DNA of 64,000 bases from Vicugna pacos. Its lineage: Eukaryota > Chordata > Mammalia > Artiodactyla > Camelidae. This document shows positions 35,901-42,000 of the stretch, piece by piece; the stretch's first letter is position 1; each line of letters opens with the position of its first letter. Under the pieces are notes generated by a model that was not told where the DNA came from, searched no databases, and worked only from the letters and a program-made list of their open reading frames with translations. The stretch is taken from positions 21,512,001 to 21,576,000 of the forward strand of contig NC_133007.1 of assembly GCF_048564905.1 (NCBI RefSeq). Direction: 5' to 3'. Both the position numbers and the translations under genes were made by a program.

Positions 35901-36084
35901 CCTTCTTTTATGAATTATGAATGGGAATAATAATTCAGAGCCCACAGGGTTGTTGTAAGGATCTCTTTGTGGGAGGGCCTGAATTTCTCCTTGTCTTCTG
36001 CAGGTTGGAAACAGAGCATCCACAGCCAAGAACTCTGCTCGACTGAGCCGCAGGGAGCTGGAGAACTTCTGCGTCTATCCCTAG
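8357..36084 (+). CDS. CD244: CD244 (2B4, SLAMF4) natural killer cell receptor, whole coding span, nine exons
   Basis: Nine exons join in consistent phase (61, 324, 282, 99, 68, 60, 66, 57 and 81 nt) to encode 365 residues. Order: signal peptide 1-21, IgV domain about 22-128, IgC2 domain about 129-217, transmembrane segment about 223-245, then a cytoplasmic tail with four ITSMs (T-x-Y-x-x-V/I) at Tyr266, Tyr292, Tyr312 and Tyr337. The motifs read TIYEDV, TIYSVI, TLYSLV and TIYEEV. Landmarks such as [29 protein letters not shown] and LSRRELENF match human 2B4 as I recall it. The family binds CD48 and recruits SAP, EAT-2 and phosphatases in NK and T cells. The length equals the human short isoform. 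No coding exon contains a stop or frameshift, so the gene looks intact. The first in-frame ATG is used; an upstream open stretch from 8300 has only a GTG. Confidence 0.97.
8418..9944. other. Start of CD244 intron 1, no recognised element
   Basis: G-rich intronic sequence, including GGTGG/GGAGG runs at 8880-8960. Open frames on the minus strand (8521-9018, 9572-9964) are proline/serine-rich products of base composition, not recognisable genes. Confidence 0.4.
9945..10705. mobile_element. Ancient L1M remnant with an internal microsatellite
   Basis: Sequence before and after the pentamer tract resembles old L1M 3' sequence (TTTTGAGGTTCCAGGAAAGT, CCAATCAGGATTACATGTTA, GGGTTTGTCTGATGTTTTG). The orientation is not certain. 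Confidence 0.5.
10233..10332. repeat. Pentamer microsatellite (CATAT)n/(CACAT)n
   Basis: About 100 bases of alternating ATCAT/ATCAC units with runs of CATAT, CACAT and CATAT again. The pattern suggests several rounds of local expansion. Confidence 0.9.
10785..11310 (+). mobile_element. LINE-2 (L2) 3' end
   Basis: Contains the L2 landmarks CACTAGAATGCAAGATCCTTGAGGCCAGGG (in part), GCACCCAGAATAGGATCTGG and the tail GTTCATTGAATGAACGAATG with a (GAAT)n end. Confidence 0.85.
11392..11580 (+). repeat. MIR SINE
   Basis: Forward MIR with TCGAGGAAGTTAACTAACCT, TCATCCATAAAATGAAG and the ATGAGGATTAGGTGAGATA core. Confidence 0.75.
11731..11890 (-). mobile_element. Camelid tRNA-Ala-derived SINE
   Basis: Reverse-oriented, with GGAGGTACTGGGGTTTGAAC, GCATGCTAAGCATGC and the 3' poly-C end of the flipped head. 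Confidence 0.9.
12300..12830. other. Intronic stretch, nothing recognised
   Basis: CD244 intron 1 sequence without a confident repeat or exon. Confidence 0.35.
12831..13330 (-). mobile_element. Ancient L1M 3' region
   Basis: Reverse-oriented old L1 phrases such as TATATAAATGGAATCATAAA, GATGAACCTTTGGATTGTTT and TTTTCCAAAGTGGTTGAACC. Confidence 0.7.
13520..14060. repeat. Possible ancient mammal-wide repeat (L2/L3-like)
   Basis: Phrases like GTGGCCTTGAAGGATAACTG and CAAGCAGAAGGAACAGCCTG follow the order seen in a common old mammalian interspersed repeat. Family assignment is uncertain. Confidence 0.35.
14061..15590. other. Pyrimidine-rich intronic stretch, nothing recognised
   Basis: Long C/T-rich CD244 intron 1 sequence. 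Overlapping open frames on both strands (14447-14800, 14509-14748, 14903-15313) are proline/serine-rich by composition and show no family signature. Confidence 0.35.
15590..15930 (-). mobile_element. Possible old ERVL-type LTR fragment
   Basis: The run from CACACCAAGCAATTCTCTGT to AGGATTTCAGAGACTCTGTG resembles a reverse-oriented old LTR in layout. It is a fossil fragment and the family is not certain. Confidence 0.3.
16560..17212 (+). mobile_element. LINE-2 3' end, split by a MER5A element
   Basis: L2 sequence (TCAAATGTCACCTCCTCTGA, GTGAACTTCATGAGAACAGG) runs to about 16926, is interrupted by MER5A, and resumes at 17148 with GCCTGACACACAGGGAGTAT and a TTGTTGAAAATAG tail. Confidence 0.85.
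16927..17147 (+). mobile_element. MER5A (hAT-Charlie) DNA transposon
   Basis: Begins CAGTGGTTCTCAACTGG and carries TTTTGCCCCCAGGGGACATT and GATAGAGGCCAGGGATG, all MER5A landmarks. The flanks CTTAGAG and GCTAGAG look like a worn 8-base target duplication. Confidence 0.9.
17271..17452 (-). mobile_element. Camelid tRNA-Ala-derived SINE with duplicated end
   Basis: Reverse-oriented SINE. Its head end is partly repeated: GCCCTCTCCCCTGG is followed by GCCATACCCTCCCCCACC, suggesting a small local duplication. Confidence 0.88.
17614..17995 (-). mobile_element. 5'-truncated L1 3' end with perfect target duplication
   Basis: Artiodactyl L1 3' UTR in reverse (GAAGTATAGTCAGTTTACAA, TCTGGTGTACAGCAC, TCAGATTCCATGTATGATT) with a T-rich copy of its poly-A tail. 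It is bounded by the 14-base direct repeat AGGAAGACTTTTCT at 17600-17613 and 17996-18009. Confidence 0.92.
18160..18865 (-). mobile_element. Ancient L1M, 3' part of a long copy
   Basis: Reverse-oriented old L1 (CAGTTTTCCAAAGTGGTTGTACC, in part) reaching the Tigger insertion. Its continuation is at 20221-23262; AGGAATTCTTTATACA on the left and TTCTGGATATGAG on the right are consecutive in L1. Confidence 0.8.
18866..20220 (+). mobile_element. Tigger DNA transposon (pogo-like), interrupted
   Basis: The left end CAGGCATACCTTGTTTTATTG and right end CCAAGGTGTGCCTG are Tigger terminal inverted repeats. The interior contains GGCACCACAAACTGTGCCC and remnants of the transposase region (AAACTTCATTGTTGTG). 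The middle is replaced by an unrelated LTR-like segment. The left and right parts total roughly 840 bases, so it is an internally deleted, dead copy. Confidence 0.88.
19182..19690. mobile_element. LTR-like insertion inside the Tigger element
   Basis: About 500 bases unrelated to Tigger, with AATAAAGAGTTTTATTTGAG and CCAGATTACTCTGAGAAG, a layout I associate with artiodactyl endogenous retrovirus LTRs. It looks like a solitary LTR fossil. Exact ends and family are uncertain. Confidence 0.5.
20221..23262 (-). mobile_element. Ancient L1M, ORF2 region in reverse
   Basis: A 3-kb AT-rich block following old L1 ORF2 in reverse order (TTGCCAAATGGAAGTTCTAAG, CTGTAGATTAATTTAGGG, CTAGGCATTTGACTTTTTTGG, CAGTGAAGCCATGTGGAAG; each partial). 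No intact frame. A segment near 21890-22090 is echoed near 22500-22830. Confidence 0.8.
23274..24073 (-). mobile_element. L1 3' end joined to the CRISP2 retrocopy
   Basis: On the minus strand this runs from an L1 ORF2-end motif (ATGCTGGAGAGGGTGTGG) through the 3' UTR to the artiodactyl L1 terminus CTATACTTCAATAAAAAATT. It follows the CRISP2 copy in the same orientation with no gap. It contains an expanded (AT)n tract at 23739-23783. Confidence 0.85.
23739..23783. repeat. (AT)n microsatellite
   Basis: About 22 uninterrupted AT units inside the L1 3' end, ending in ATACATACACACAC. Confidence 0.95.
24074..24940 (-). pseudogene. CRISP2: CRISP2 (TPX1) processed retrocopy, non-functional, 3' part missing
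   Basis: Minus-strand translation gives [19 protein letters not shown], then [32 protein letters not shown] and [11 protein letters not shown]. These match CRISP2, a testis secretory protein with a CAP domain and a cysteine-rich C terminus, better than CRISP1 or CRISP3. Sequence that spans several exons in the source gene is continuous here, so it is a reverse-transcribed mRNA copy. The frame is interrupted in at least two places. The copy stops after SNCNSLK and continues directly into L1 3' sequence. About 200 bases of probable 5' UTR precede the ATG at 24729. It lies antisense in CD244 intron 1. Confidence 0.88.
24941..25257. other. CD244 intron 1 end, nothing recognised
   Basis: No repeat or exon recognised. 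A degraded copy (AAAAAATTGGCAA near 25008-25020) of the sequence flanking the L1 end at 23260-23273 may be the other target duplication of the CRISP2-L1 insertion. Confidence 0.35.
25258..25420 (+). repeat. MIR SINE
   Basis: Forward MIR: TTGCTGTGTAAGTTGGATCA, TCAGTTTCCCCACCTGTAA and AATGAGGATAAGACTC. Confidence 0.75.
25652..25975 (+). CDS. CD244: CD244 exon 2: membrane-distal IgV domain
   Basis: Encodes residues 21-128, the CD48-binding V-type domain. It contains the DSGLY F-strand signature and ends in VSVF, with N-glycosylation sequons at NSS, NDS and NFT. As in other SLAM V domains, the canonical disulfide is absent. The cysteine following DSGLY in human is isoleucine here. The acceptor is CTAG|AT and the donor TTTG|GTGAGT, phase 1 at both ends. 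Confidence 0.96.
26065..26346 (+). CDS. CD244: CD244 exon 3: membrane-proximal IgC2 domain
   Basis: Encodes residues 129-222, beginning [10 protein letters not shown], with the C2 cysteines ([22 protein letters not shown]) and sequons NLT, NVS and NHT. Intron 2 before it is only 89 bp. The acceptor is TTCCAG|ATCGTG. The 15 bases just upstream would read ESLLP, the extra residues of the human long isoform, but lack an AG before them (see findings). Confidence 0.96.
27040..27215 (+). repeat. MIR SINE
   Basis: Forward MIR with CACTAGCTCTGTGATCTCAA, AAATGGGGTTGATAATAATA and AGATTGAATGAGATAATG. Confidence 0.8.
27304..27422 (+). mobile_element. Camelid tRNA-Ala-derived SINE
   Basis: Forward: GGGGAGGGATAGCTCAGCGA with the A box, GGTTAAATCCCCAGTACCTC with the B box, then an A/T tail. 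Confidence 0.9.
27600..27785 (-). repeat. MIR SINE
   Basis: Reverse MIR: CAAAGGCTCAGAGAGGTTAA, GCCCAAGGGCACAGAG and a CTGTGCTCTTAGCA end. Confidence 0.75.
27966..28064 (+). CDS. CD244: CD244 exon 4: transmembrane segment
   Basis: Encodes residues 223-255. A run of about 23 hydrophobic residues starting [12 protein letters not shown] is followed by the basic stop-transfer sequence CWRRKRKQS, very close to human. The acceptor is CCCTCAG|ACTTC and the donor TCAC|GTAAGT; phase 1 to phase 1. Confidence 0.95.
28505..28572 (+). CDS. CD244: CD244 exon 5: cytoplasmic tail with first ITSM
   Basis: Encodes residues 256-278, [20 protein letters not shown] and on. It carries TIYEDV, identical to the first ITSM of human 2B4. 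The acceptor at 28503-28504 is fixed by phase; the next AG two bases on would break the frame. It ends at a codon boundary (CAA|GTATGG), so later exons are phase 0. Confidence 0.94.
28573..30711. other. CD244 intron 5, no recognised element
   Basis: GC-richer intron of about 2.1 kb with no confident repeat. Overlapping frames on both strands at 29079-29653 are compositional, with no conserved motif or splice logic. Confidence 0.45.
30712..30771 (+). CDS. CD244: CD244 exon 6: second ITSM
   Basis: A 60-nt exon encoding residues 279-298 and carrying TIYSVI, followed by QSQ. The human equivalent is TIYSMI. The acceptor is TTGTGCAG|GAGCAG and the donor CAG|GTACCA. Being a multiple of three and phase 0, it could be skipped without a frameshift. 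Confidence 0.95.
31137..31249 (-). mobile_element. Camelid tRNA-Ala-derived SINE with internal deletion
   Basis: Reverse-oriented. GAACCCAGGACCTCGTGCAT directly follows the tail; the usual GGAGGTACTGGGGATT block is missing. Confidence 0.85.
31450..31665 (-). repeat. MIR SINE
   Basis: Degraded reverse MIR: CAGCTGAGGAGACAGACTCA followed by ACATGCTCAAGGCCATATCG. Confidence 0.55.
31951..32034 (+). repeat. Polypurine (GA-rich) tract
   Basis: About 84 bases of A and G with only two T interruptions. It is in CD244 intron 6. Confidence 0.9.
32395..32580 (+). repeat. MIR SINE
   Basis: Degraded forward MIR: TGAATCTCATCTGTAGAATC and GAGTAAGCACTCAGCAAATA. It ends about 180 bases before CD244 exon 7. 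Confidence 0.6.
32760..32825 (+). CDS. CD244: CD244 exon 7: third ITSM
   Basis: A 66-nt exon encoding residues 299-320 with ITSM TLYSLV (human TLYSLI). In mouse and human 2B4 the third motif is regarded as the main binding site for inhibitory phosphatases. The acceptor is CATTAG|TCTTCT and the donor AAG|GTAAGT, phase 0. Confidence 0.95.
32903..32942. repeat. (GT)20 microsatellite
   Basis: Twenty uninterrupted GT units, 77 bases after the CD244 exon 7 donor. Confidence 0.97.
33000..34230. other. CD244 intron 7, no recognised gene
   Basis: No confident repeat in most of this stretch; a short TG run is at 33977-33992. Open frames on both strands at 33243-33727 have no recognised motif. Confidence 0.4.
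34238..34868 (-). mobile_element. L1 3' end next to CD244 exon 8
   Basis: Reverse-oriented artiodactyl L1 3' end, from TTTTTATTGAGGTATAGTCA to GGAGCATGTATCTTTTC, about 630 bases. It is 5'-truncated and lies about 55 bases from the exon 8 acceptor. Confidence 0.88.
34924..34980 (+). CDS. CD244: CD244 exon 8: start of fourth ITSM
   Basis: A 57-nt exon encoding residues 321-339, [19 protein letters not shown], matching the human SGSRKRNHSPSFNSTIYEV region. The fourth ITSM (TIYEE|V) is completed by the first codon of exon 9. A 3' L1 fragment ends only about 55 bases before the acceptor TTTCTAG|TCTGG. Confidence 0.94.
35490..35600 (-). repeat. MIR SINE fragment
   Basis: Reverse MIR core: CTCATTTAATCCTCACAGAA, CTATGAGGTAGGTAGAATTA. 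Confidence 0.7.
35806..35975 (+). repeat. MIR SINE
   Basis: Forward MIR: GAGCCAGAAGATCTGGATTC, TGAGTCATTTGCTTCACCTG and GGGTTGTTGTAAGGATC. It ends about 30 bases before the CD244 exon 9 acceptor. Confidence 0.75.
36004..36084 (+). CDS. CD244: CD244 exon 9: C terminus and stop
   Basis: Encodes residues 340-365 and a TAG stop at 36082-36084. The sequence [11 protein letters not shown] is nearly identical to human, but the last four residues are CVYP where human has DVYS. The acceptor is CTGCAG|GTTGGA. Confidence 0.95.
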   Translation, partial: VGNRASTAKNSARLSRRELENFCVYP

Positions 36085-37310
36085 TTGCTGCAGCCATTAT
36101 CCCCTCTCTTACAGCCCAGCTTCTGCTTTGGGACCCAGTCCAATGGACAATACTGCATGACTCTCTGGAACGATTCCCAGTCTGGAGAGGATACAGGAGT
36201 TTGTTCATGGTCTATATTTTGTTTTGAAAATGATTTCTAACAGCCAGTATAAGAGCAAGGCTGTAAAACAGTATCTCAACTTAACAGACCGGACAAGAAT
36301 GGGTAGAGGTATTGGGTAGTTCACAAAAGAACACCCAGGAAGTCCAAGTACTGGTCATCTTTTAAGTGCTGTGTAAATGTTTGGTGGTATTATTAGCATC
36401 CAGATTCCCTTCCCCTGGTTTCCTAATTTGTTATATGTCTTCCCTCCTCTCTAATCAAGGATGACCACATTTCTAGACCCTTCCCTTGCCCAGGCCATCT
36501 TTCAAAGAGGAAGGAAAGATAATGGGGACTCAGAGGAAGAGAACCAGCCCACTCTGTGAAAGTGGACAAAATAGCTTTAAGCCAGCTGGCAGGTTCTCCA
36601 AAGGGGCCAGGCTTGGACTTCACCCAAACACAGAGGAAAAACTCCTCCACCACATATTAAGCCTTTACTTCTGGCCAGGTGGTCACAAAGGTGTATAGAC
36701 AGGGGTGAAACTAGACGGTGCAAAGCAAGCCCATCTCTGAGTGGGAAAACCAGCCAGAGCCCATGCCATCTTGATAATCTGGCCGTGGGACAAGCTTTGT
36801 CTATAGTATGACGTTTGATTTACAGAAACACATTATTAGGAATCTACTTTGGTTTCTTTACACATTCTTCACAGTCAGAAACAATATTGTATTTAGGTTC
36901 TGAGTCAACCATGAGTGCTCCCCATGGCACATGATGGAGGGAGGACTCAGACTGCTGAGTGATTGGGAACCAGACATTATGCTGGGCTCCTCTGAGTCTT
37001 CAAGACAGACCCTTCCACAGGGCTGTGGGGAGCAGGGCTGAGACTCTGGCTGAACCCAAGAAAGGGAGGATGAACTAGAAGAGATCTTACTCAGAGACCC
37101 CAACAGGTGATACTGCATGGAATCTGATTCTTCAATGGCCCCACTCTGTATTTAATGTATGAATTTAATACAAAATTGTGTTGGAATTTAGAAGCAGCCT
37201 GAATTTTTTTCTTGAATTAAATTCATGTGTCTCCTCTTTATTCAGTACTTTTTCCTCTATAGCAGACAAAGGGCACTTGTGGGCCATCAATAAACACATG
37301 TCTGTTGGAC
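36085..37310 (+). other. CD244: CD244 3' untranslated region (inferred extent)
   Basis: Non-coding sequence after the CD244 stop. No repeat is obvious. The end is inferred from the first clear AATAAA about 1.2 kb downstream; use of the later signal near 37757 would extend it by about 470 bases. Confidence 0.5.
37289..37294 (+). terminator. Candidate CD244 polyadenylation signal 1
   Basis: A canonical AATAAA about 1.2 kb after the CD244 stop, followed within about 20 bases by a TGTCTGTTGG stretch that could serve as the GU-rich element. It is the first canonical signal noticed downstream of the stop on this strand. Confidence 0.5.
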
Positions 37311-37756
37311 TCCTGCTGGAGAAGAAACTGGCCTCCTGGTGAGCTGTCAGTGTCTCCCAGCCTTGTTCATTATGGAACCGCAAATTCTAGGGTCCCCGGA
37401 TCCGGGGAGGCATTTAATCTCATGGGATGGCCACTCGCTCATGCCCTACCTGGTCCCTCTCCCCGTGGGTGCGTGGCTGGCCAGAATAGCTTTTTCTTGG
37501 AGACAAATGTGGACAGACCATATCCCAGAAAAGGTGTCAAGGGTAAAAATCAGGAAAATATATGCAAAAGGAGGGGGAGCTTAGCCACAGAGTCAAGGAA
37601 TCTGGTGAGCAGAGGGAATGGGAGATGGTGGGTGTTGTAGATGCTGACCATTCATGTGTCCTGAGATGTGTGGATCTTGAACTGGCCAGATTTATTTAAG
37701 GAGCTAAGGAGACCCTATGGGCCCAGGGCGTTTTGGGAACCTCTATTCTGGAGTGT

Positions 37757-37762
37757 AATAAA
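37757..37762 (+). terminator. Candidate CD244 polyadenylation signal 2
   Basis: A second AATAAA, followed by a CATCATCAT run and a GTGTTTTTGCTG downstream element. It could define a longer CD244 3' UTR. Choosing between the two signals needs transcript ends. Confidence 0.35.
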
Positions 37763-38300
37763 GTACATCATCATCATCATCCCATGTGTTTTTGCTGAGC
37801 TTCTGAGATAATGCCTTAGAAAGATACTATCCAGGCAACGACCAGCCAATGAACAAGCAGTAACTAAGCTCCTGCTGTGTACAAAGCACTGTCTGGCTCC
37901 CAGGAGTACCCACTGCAGGTCACAGAAGACATCGCGACTCCATGGACCATGTGCAGGAAAGTATGACAGCAGAAGCCCAGCATTAAAAGCCATAATGGGC
38001 TGCAAAGCATGAGTTACACAAATGCACATAAGAGTGTTATGAATGTAAGTCAAGGGCAGTGCAACTGACTGGCGGGGGACAAGGCCGAGGCCACACTTTG
38101 GGGAAGAAGAGAGTTATTATGGCTGTTCTGCAGCCAGACATGACAATAAGGAAGGAAATTCCTTTGGGTAAATATGGGAAGCTTATACAGAAGAGGCATT
38201 TTAAGCACTTAAGAAATATATCAAAAGAGTGATACACACGGTTAAAAAAAATCTAGCAGTACAAAAAAGCATGCATTAAAAAAACCAAAATTCAAAAAAC
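37763..38300. other. Gap between the facing CD244 and LY9 3' ends
   Basis: Sequence after the distal CD244 signal and before LY9's own downstream region. No exon recognised; an A-rich stretch is at 38245-38310. Confidence 0.4.
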
Positions 38301-38309
38301 CAACAAACC

Positions 38310-38690
38310 CAACAACCCAGTTCCCTCCCCAGAGGCAGTCACTGATTTTTTTGTATCTCCTTTCAGAAATTTTCTCTATTCACATAAACATCTAGCTATT
38401 TATTTCTTTTTTTATCCAGCTGGTACCATATCCTACACACTGCCCTGGACTTTGTTCTTGCCATTCAACAATTTATCCTAGAGCTCTTTCTATATTAGCA
38501 CACATTAGTCTTTCCTTTCTTTGCAAAACTGGCAGGTTTTGCCATTGCATGGGTATACTTTCATGCATTTAACTAGATTCCTATTAAATGAACATTAAGG
38601 TTATTTCTAGCCTTTTATTTTGAAAAATCCTACAGGACATGATTTCATCTAAATCGTTGTGTCCATAAGTGAAACCACCTGTTAGATTTA
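38310..38690 (-). mobile_element. Ancient L1M fragment in the LY9 3' region
   Basis: Old L1-like phrases in reverse: CCAGAGGCAGTCACTGATTT, TTTCAGAAATTTTCTCTATT and GAACATTAAGGTTATTTCTA. It contains the candidate LY9 poly-A signals. Confidence 0.5.
38614..38619 (-). terminator. Candidate LY9 polyadenylation signal
   Basis: TTTATT on the + strand, so AATAAA on the LY9 strand, about 380 bases after the LY9 stop. It lies in old L1-like sequence. A further TTTATT is at 38399-38404. Either would make a short LY9 3' UTR that does not reach CD244. Confidence 0.35.
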
Positions 38691-38997
38691 TCTTAGCAGC
38701 AGTTTAGCAGACAATGCAAAGGTCCAGATTCTCTTGGCAGAGTTTTGAGGTGTGCATCTGAGCAGAGAGGAGGAAACAGTACGAGCGTGCAAGGAGACAA
38801 ACAGAGCCAGGAGACTCCAAGCAAGAGTCTGTGTCTGATCTCTTATTGTGCTTGGGAAATCACCAGGCGTGAGAGGAACAGGGAGGGTCAAATCCAGGCA
38901 TCACTGAGACGCTAAAGAAAATACTGAAGTGCTTCTGTTTGCAGGACCCACAGGCTCTATGAAGTCCAGTGGAGAAAGGAGGCAACTGCTGTTCTTT

Positions 38998-39066
38998 TCA
39001 GGTGAGATTTTCATAGGTAGGAATTTCAGGAGACTCAGGATCATTCTGTTGTGGAAGTGGACCTGC
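38998..39066 (-). CDS. LY9: LY9 exon 10: C terminus and stop
   Basis: Encodes [20 protein letters not shown] and LT then TGA, against human PPPQQNDLEIPESPTYENFT. The acceptor chosen is GGCTCACAG|GCAGG; the alternative AG four bases later is out of frame. The YEN core of the Grb2-type site is kept. Confidence 0.92.
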   Translation of the reverse strand, partial: AGPLPQQNDPESPEIPTYENLT

Positions 39067-42000
39067 CTGTGAGCCGAAAGACACACAAGAATATGATTAA
39101 TAAAGTTTAGAAGGCACCGGTTTTCTTGGCCCTGTGCTGGTGAAAGAGAAGGTGAGATCAGGCTATGATTGGTCCCTTCTATAGAAAGTAAAGTCATATG
39201 GACTGGCCCAGGGACGGAGCAATTAACTAAGCTGATGACAAGCATTTATGGAGAATCCCCTAATGGTGAGGACCATGAGCTGGGCTCTCTGAAAGGGAGA
39301 TATAAGACAGTTCAGAGCAGCAAATTGAGGGTAACAAAAATGACAATAAAAGGCCTTGCTTTCAAGAAGCTACAGTCTAATGACCCCAATCTCTACCTTA
39401 GCCAGAGAAAAATACAAACATTTATATAAATATAATTCAGGTGATAGAGGTTATGTTCCAAGGTAATGATCCAGCCCATTAGACCTCCATGTTCCGAGGA
39501 TTCTGAGGATCCCTTGTCTGGGAGTGTTCAGGGAAGGCTGTAAAGAGCAGATGAGACCTGAGCTGATGCAGAGAGGAGGGGAAGTTAGGTACCAGCAATA
39601 GCTTGGGAGTAGCACAAACCGTCTTTGAGATATTGTGCAGAGACACACGTCAGAAAAATAATAACTGAAGTAGGTTTCAGAATTTCTTGATCAAGTGGGA
39701 AATAATGGCTTTAGGAGCCCTGGAACCAGGACTCCTGGTCCTGAAAATTCCAAAGGTAAAGGATAAACTGTCAAGAGATTGGCTGAGCAAATGCACTGAT
39801 TTCCACTTACACTGTGGGTGAGCGTGTTTTCCCAGTCTTAAGTGCCTAGGGTGGTTGAGAGCCAGGCAGAACTGACCCAGACAAGGGGGAACTCATTGCC
39901 ATTCTGAAACTCAGAACAGGGACTGATGTCCATGGCTTTAAGAGTGACCAGTATTGACCCAAATACAAAGGGCCAGGCCCAAGCAGCTTTGAGAAGTAGT
40001 GAAGAATACAGATAAAATTCCTGGGCGGCTAGGCATTAGGCCGTGCTCTAGTAATCAGGACATAAACCCATGATGGTTGAACCGAACTGAGTATCTGCAC
40101 AAGTTTTTTGTTTTTGTTTGTTTTTAATTAAAAAAATTTCTTCAGTGCAGAGGTAATTAGGCTTATTTATTTTTTTAGTGGAGGTACTGGGGATTGAATC
40201 CAGGACCTAATGCATGCTAGGTATGCACTCTACCACTGAGCTGTACCCTCCTCTCCTGCACAAGTGTTTACTGAGAAATTCTATCCATTTTTTAAAGTCC
40301 AATCCCAGTTGTTTTTTTCATGAAGTCTCTCCTGTCTACCTCAGTGCAGTGCTATCTACCATTTCCAATGCCTGAAAAACCCTTGAGAATTGGACATGTA
40401 ATAAGTAGTCATGTAGAGTACTTTCTCTCTTCTAGGTGACTGGATCAGCTCCAACACTCCTCCAAAATAGGATAGATAACAAATCTTCAAGGTCAAAGAT
40501 AGTGTCTTAAAAATATCTAAATCCCCATAGCACTTAGCCCAGTTCTGGGCAAACAAAGGTGTTCAATAAATATCTACTGATTGATTCATCAATCACAGAG
40601 AAGTAGCATAATAGAAAAACTTTGAGAGGTTTTTGCTTGTTTGTTTTTGTCTTTTTTTCTTTTAATCTTGTTTGAACATATTACAAGGAGGGAATTCGGG
40701 GGGAGACTTGAAAGCAAAAGTATGAATGGACCCAATGTTTTCAGGAAAATTAAAGTGGAGTGGACAACTACATTCAGAGCAAAGTTAATGGTTTAAGATT
40801 TTTCAGGATTATTTTAAAACACTTTGTGGTTTTTAATACTGAATCTCCAACTACTATCTGTGTGAACTTAAGCAAAATTAATTTCCTGAATCTTAGCTTC
40901 TTTGACTATAAAATTTGGACGATGGCACACTGTAGAGGTGTTATAAGGATCAGATGGGAATATGTTTGTCATTGTTTTGTAAACTGTAAAACTTCATGTA
41001 AAAGTAGTTATTATTATTATTAATGGGAAATTCTATGCTTAAGAGGTCTTTTAACACTATAATGAAATCAATGTATTGTAGTTAATAACGCATTTTCCAA
41101 AAAATCTTGATATTAGACTGTTGGCTAATTTCCAATTGTTCTGAAAAGTTGCCTTTTTGATGGATTAGAAACAGATTTAAAAACATACATGGATCATACA
41201 GTGTTTGGGTTTACAGATTCTCATTTCTGGTCAGTGTTAAGATTAATCAATGTAGGATATCATTAAGTTATTTACAAATGTTCAGCCTTCAGCCACTCAG
41301 ATGTGAATGAGAAATATTTGTTTCAATACTGACCATAGAGTGTGTCCGGAGGTGCACAGTGGATGGAACTTAAACTCCATGCTGTGGGAATCTAGGACTT
41401 TCAGTTAAAATGATCTGGGTAATACTTCCTCACTCTGTGGGCCTTAGGATACAAAGAAAATTGTTCTCACCATCCGAGGTTTCTGTATAGAGCAGTAGAT
41501 TGTGGCTGAGCTCTCTTCCTCCTGAGGAACGGGGGTCTTTCTCTGAAACAGATCAACACCAGGTTATCCATAATCCCCAAATGAGAGCTTTCCAGAGTTT
41601 CACTCTCAGCCCTTGGGGAGAAGGACCACCCCACCAGGTTCTGGTTTCACACAGAAGGTGGGAACTGCCTTAGTGCAGTAGAGATAGCACCTCTGGTTTC
41701 ACAACACCTCCCTTAATTATGGCTCAAGAATGGGAGTTGAAGGATGAGTTCCTTCATTCCAAGGGACTCCAAAGTTGGTAAGCATGGAGAGAGTCACAGT
41801 TCTCCACCCATGTGCCACTGGTCCTGGCCCCCAGCCACTGGCCCCCAGTTTGGAAGGGTTAGTCATCCAGGATACAGGATTGTCTAGAAGGAAGTGGGGG
41901 AGGGAAGGTATACTGATCCAAAGAGCTCACCGTTAAGTTAAGGAAGACCTGTGTATATACCGTTTCCCCTTCAGCCACGAGTGCAGATGCCATGTCACCT

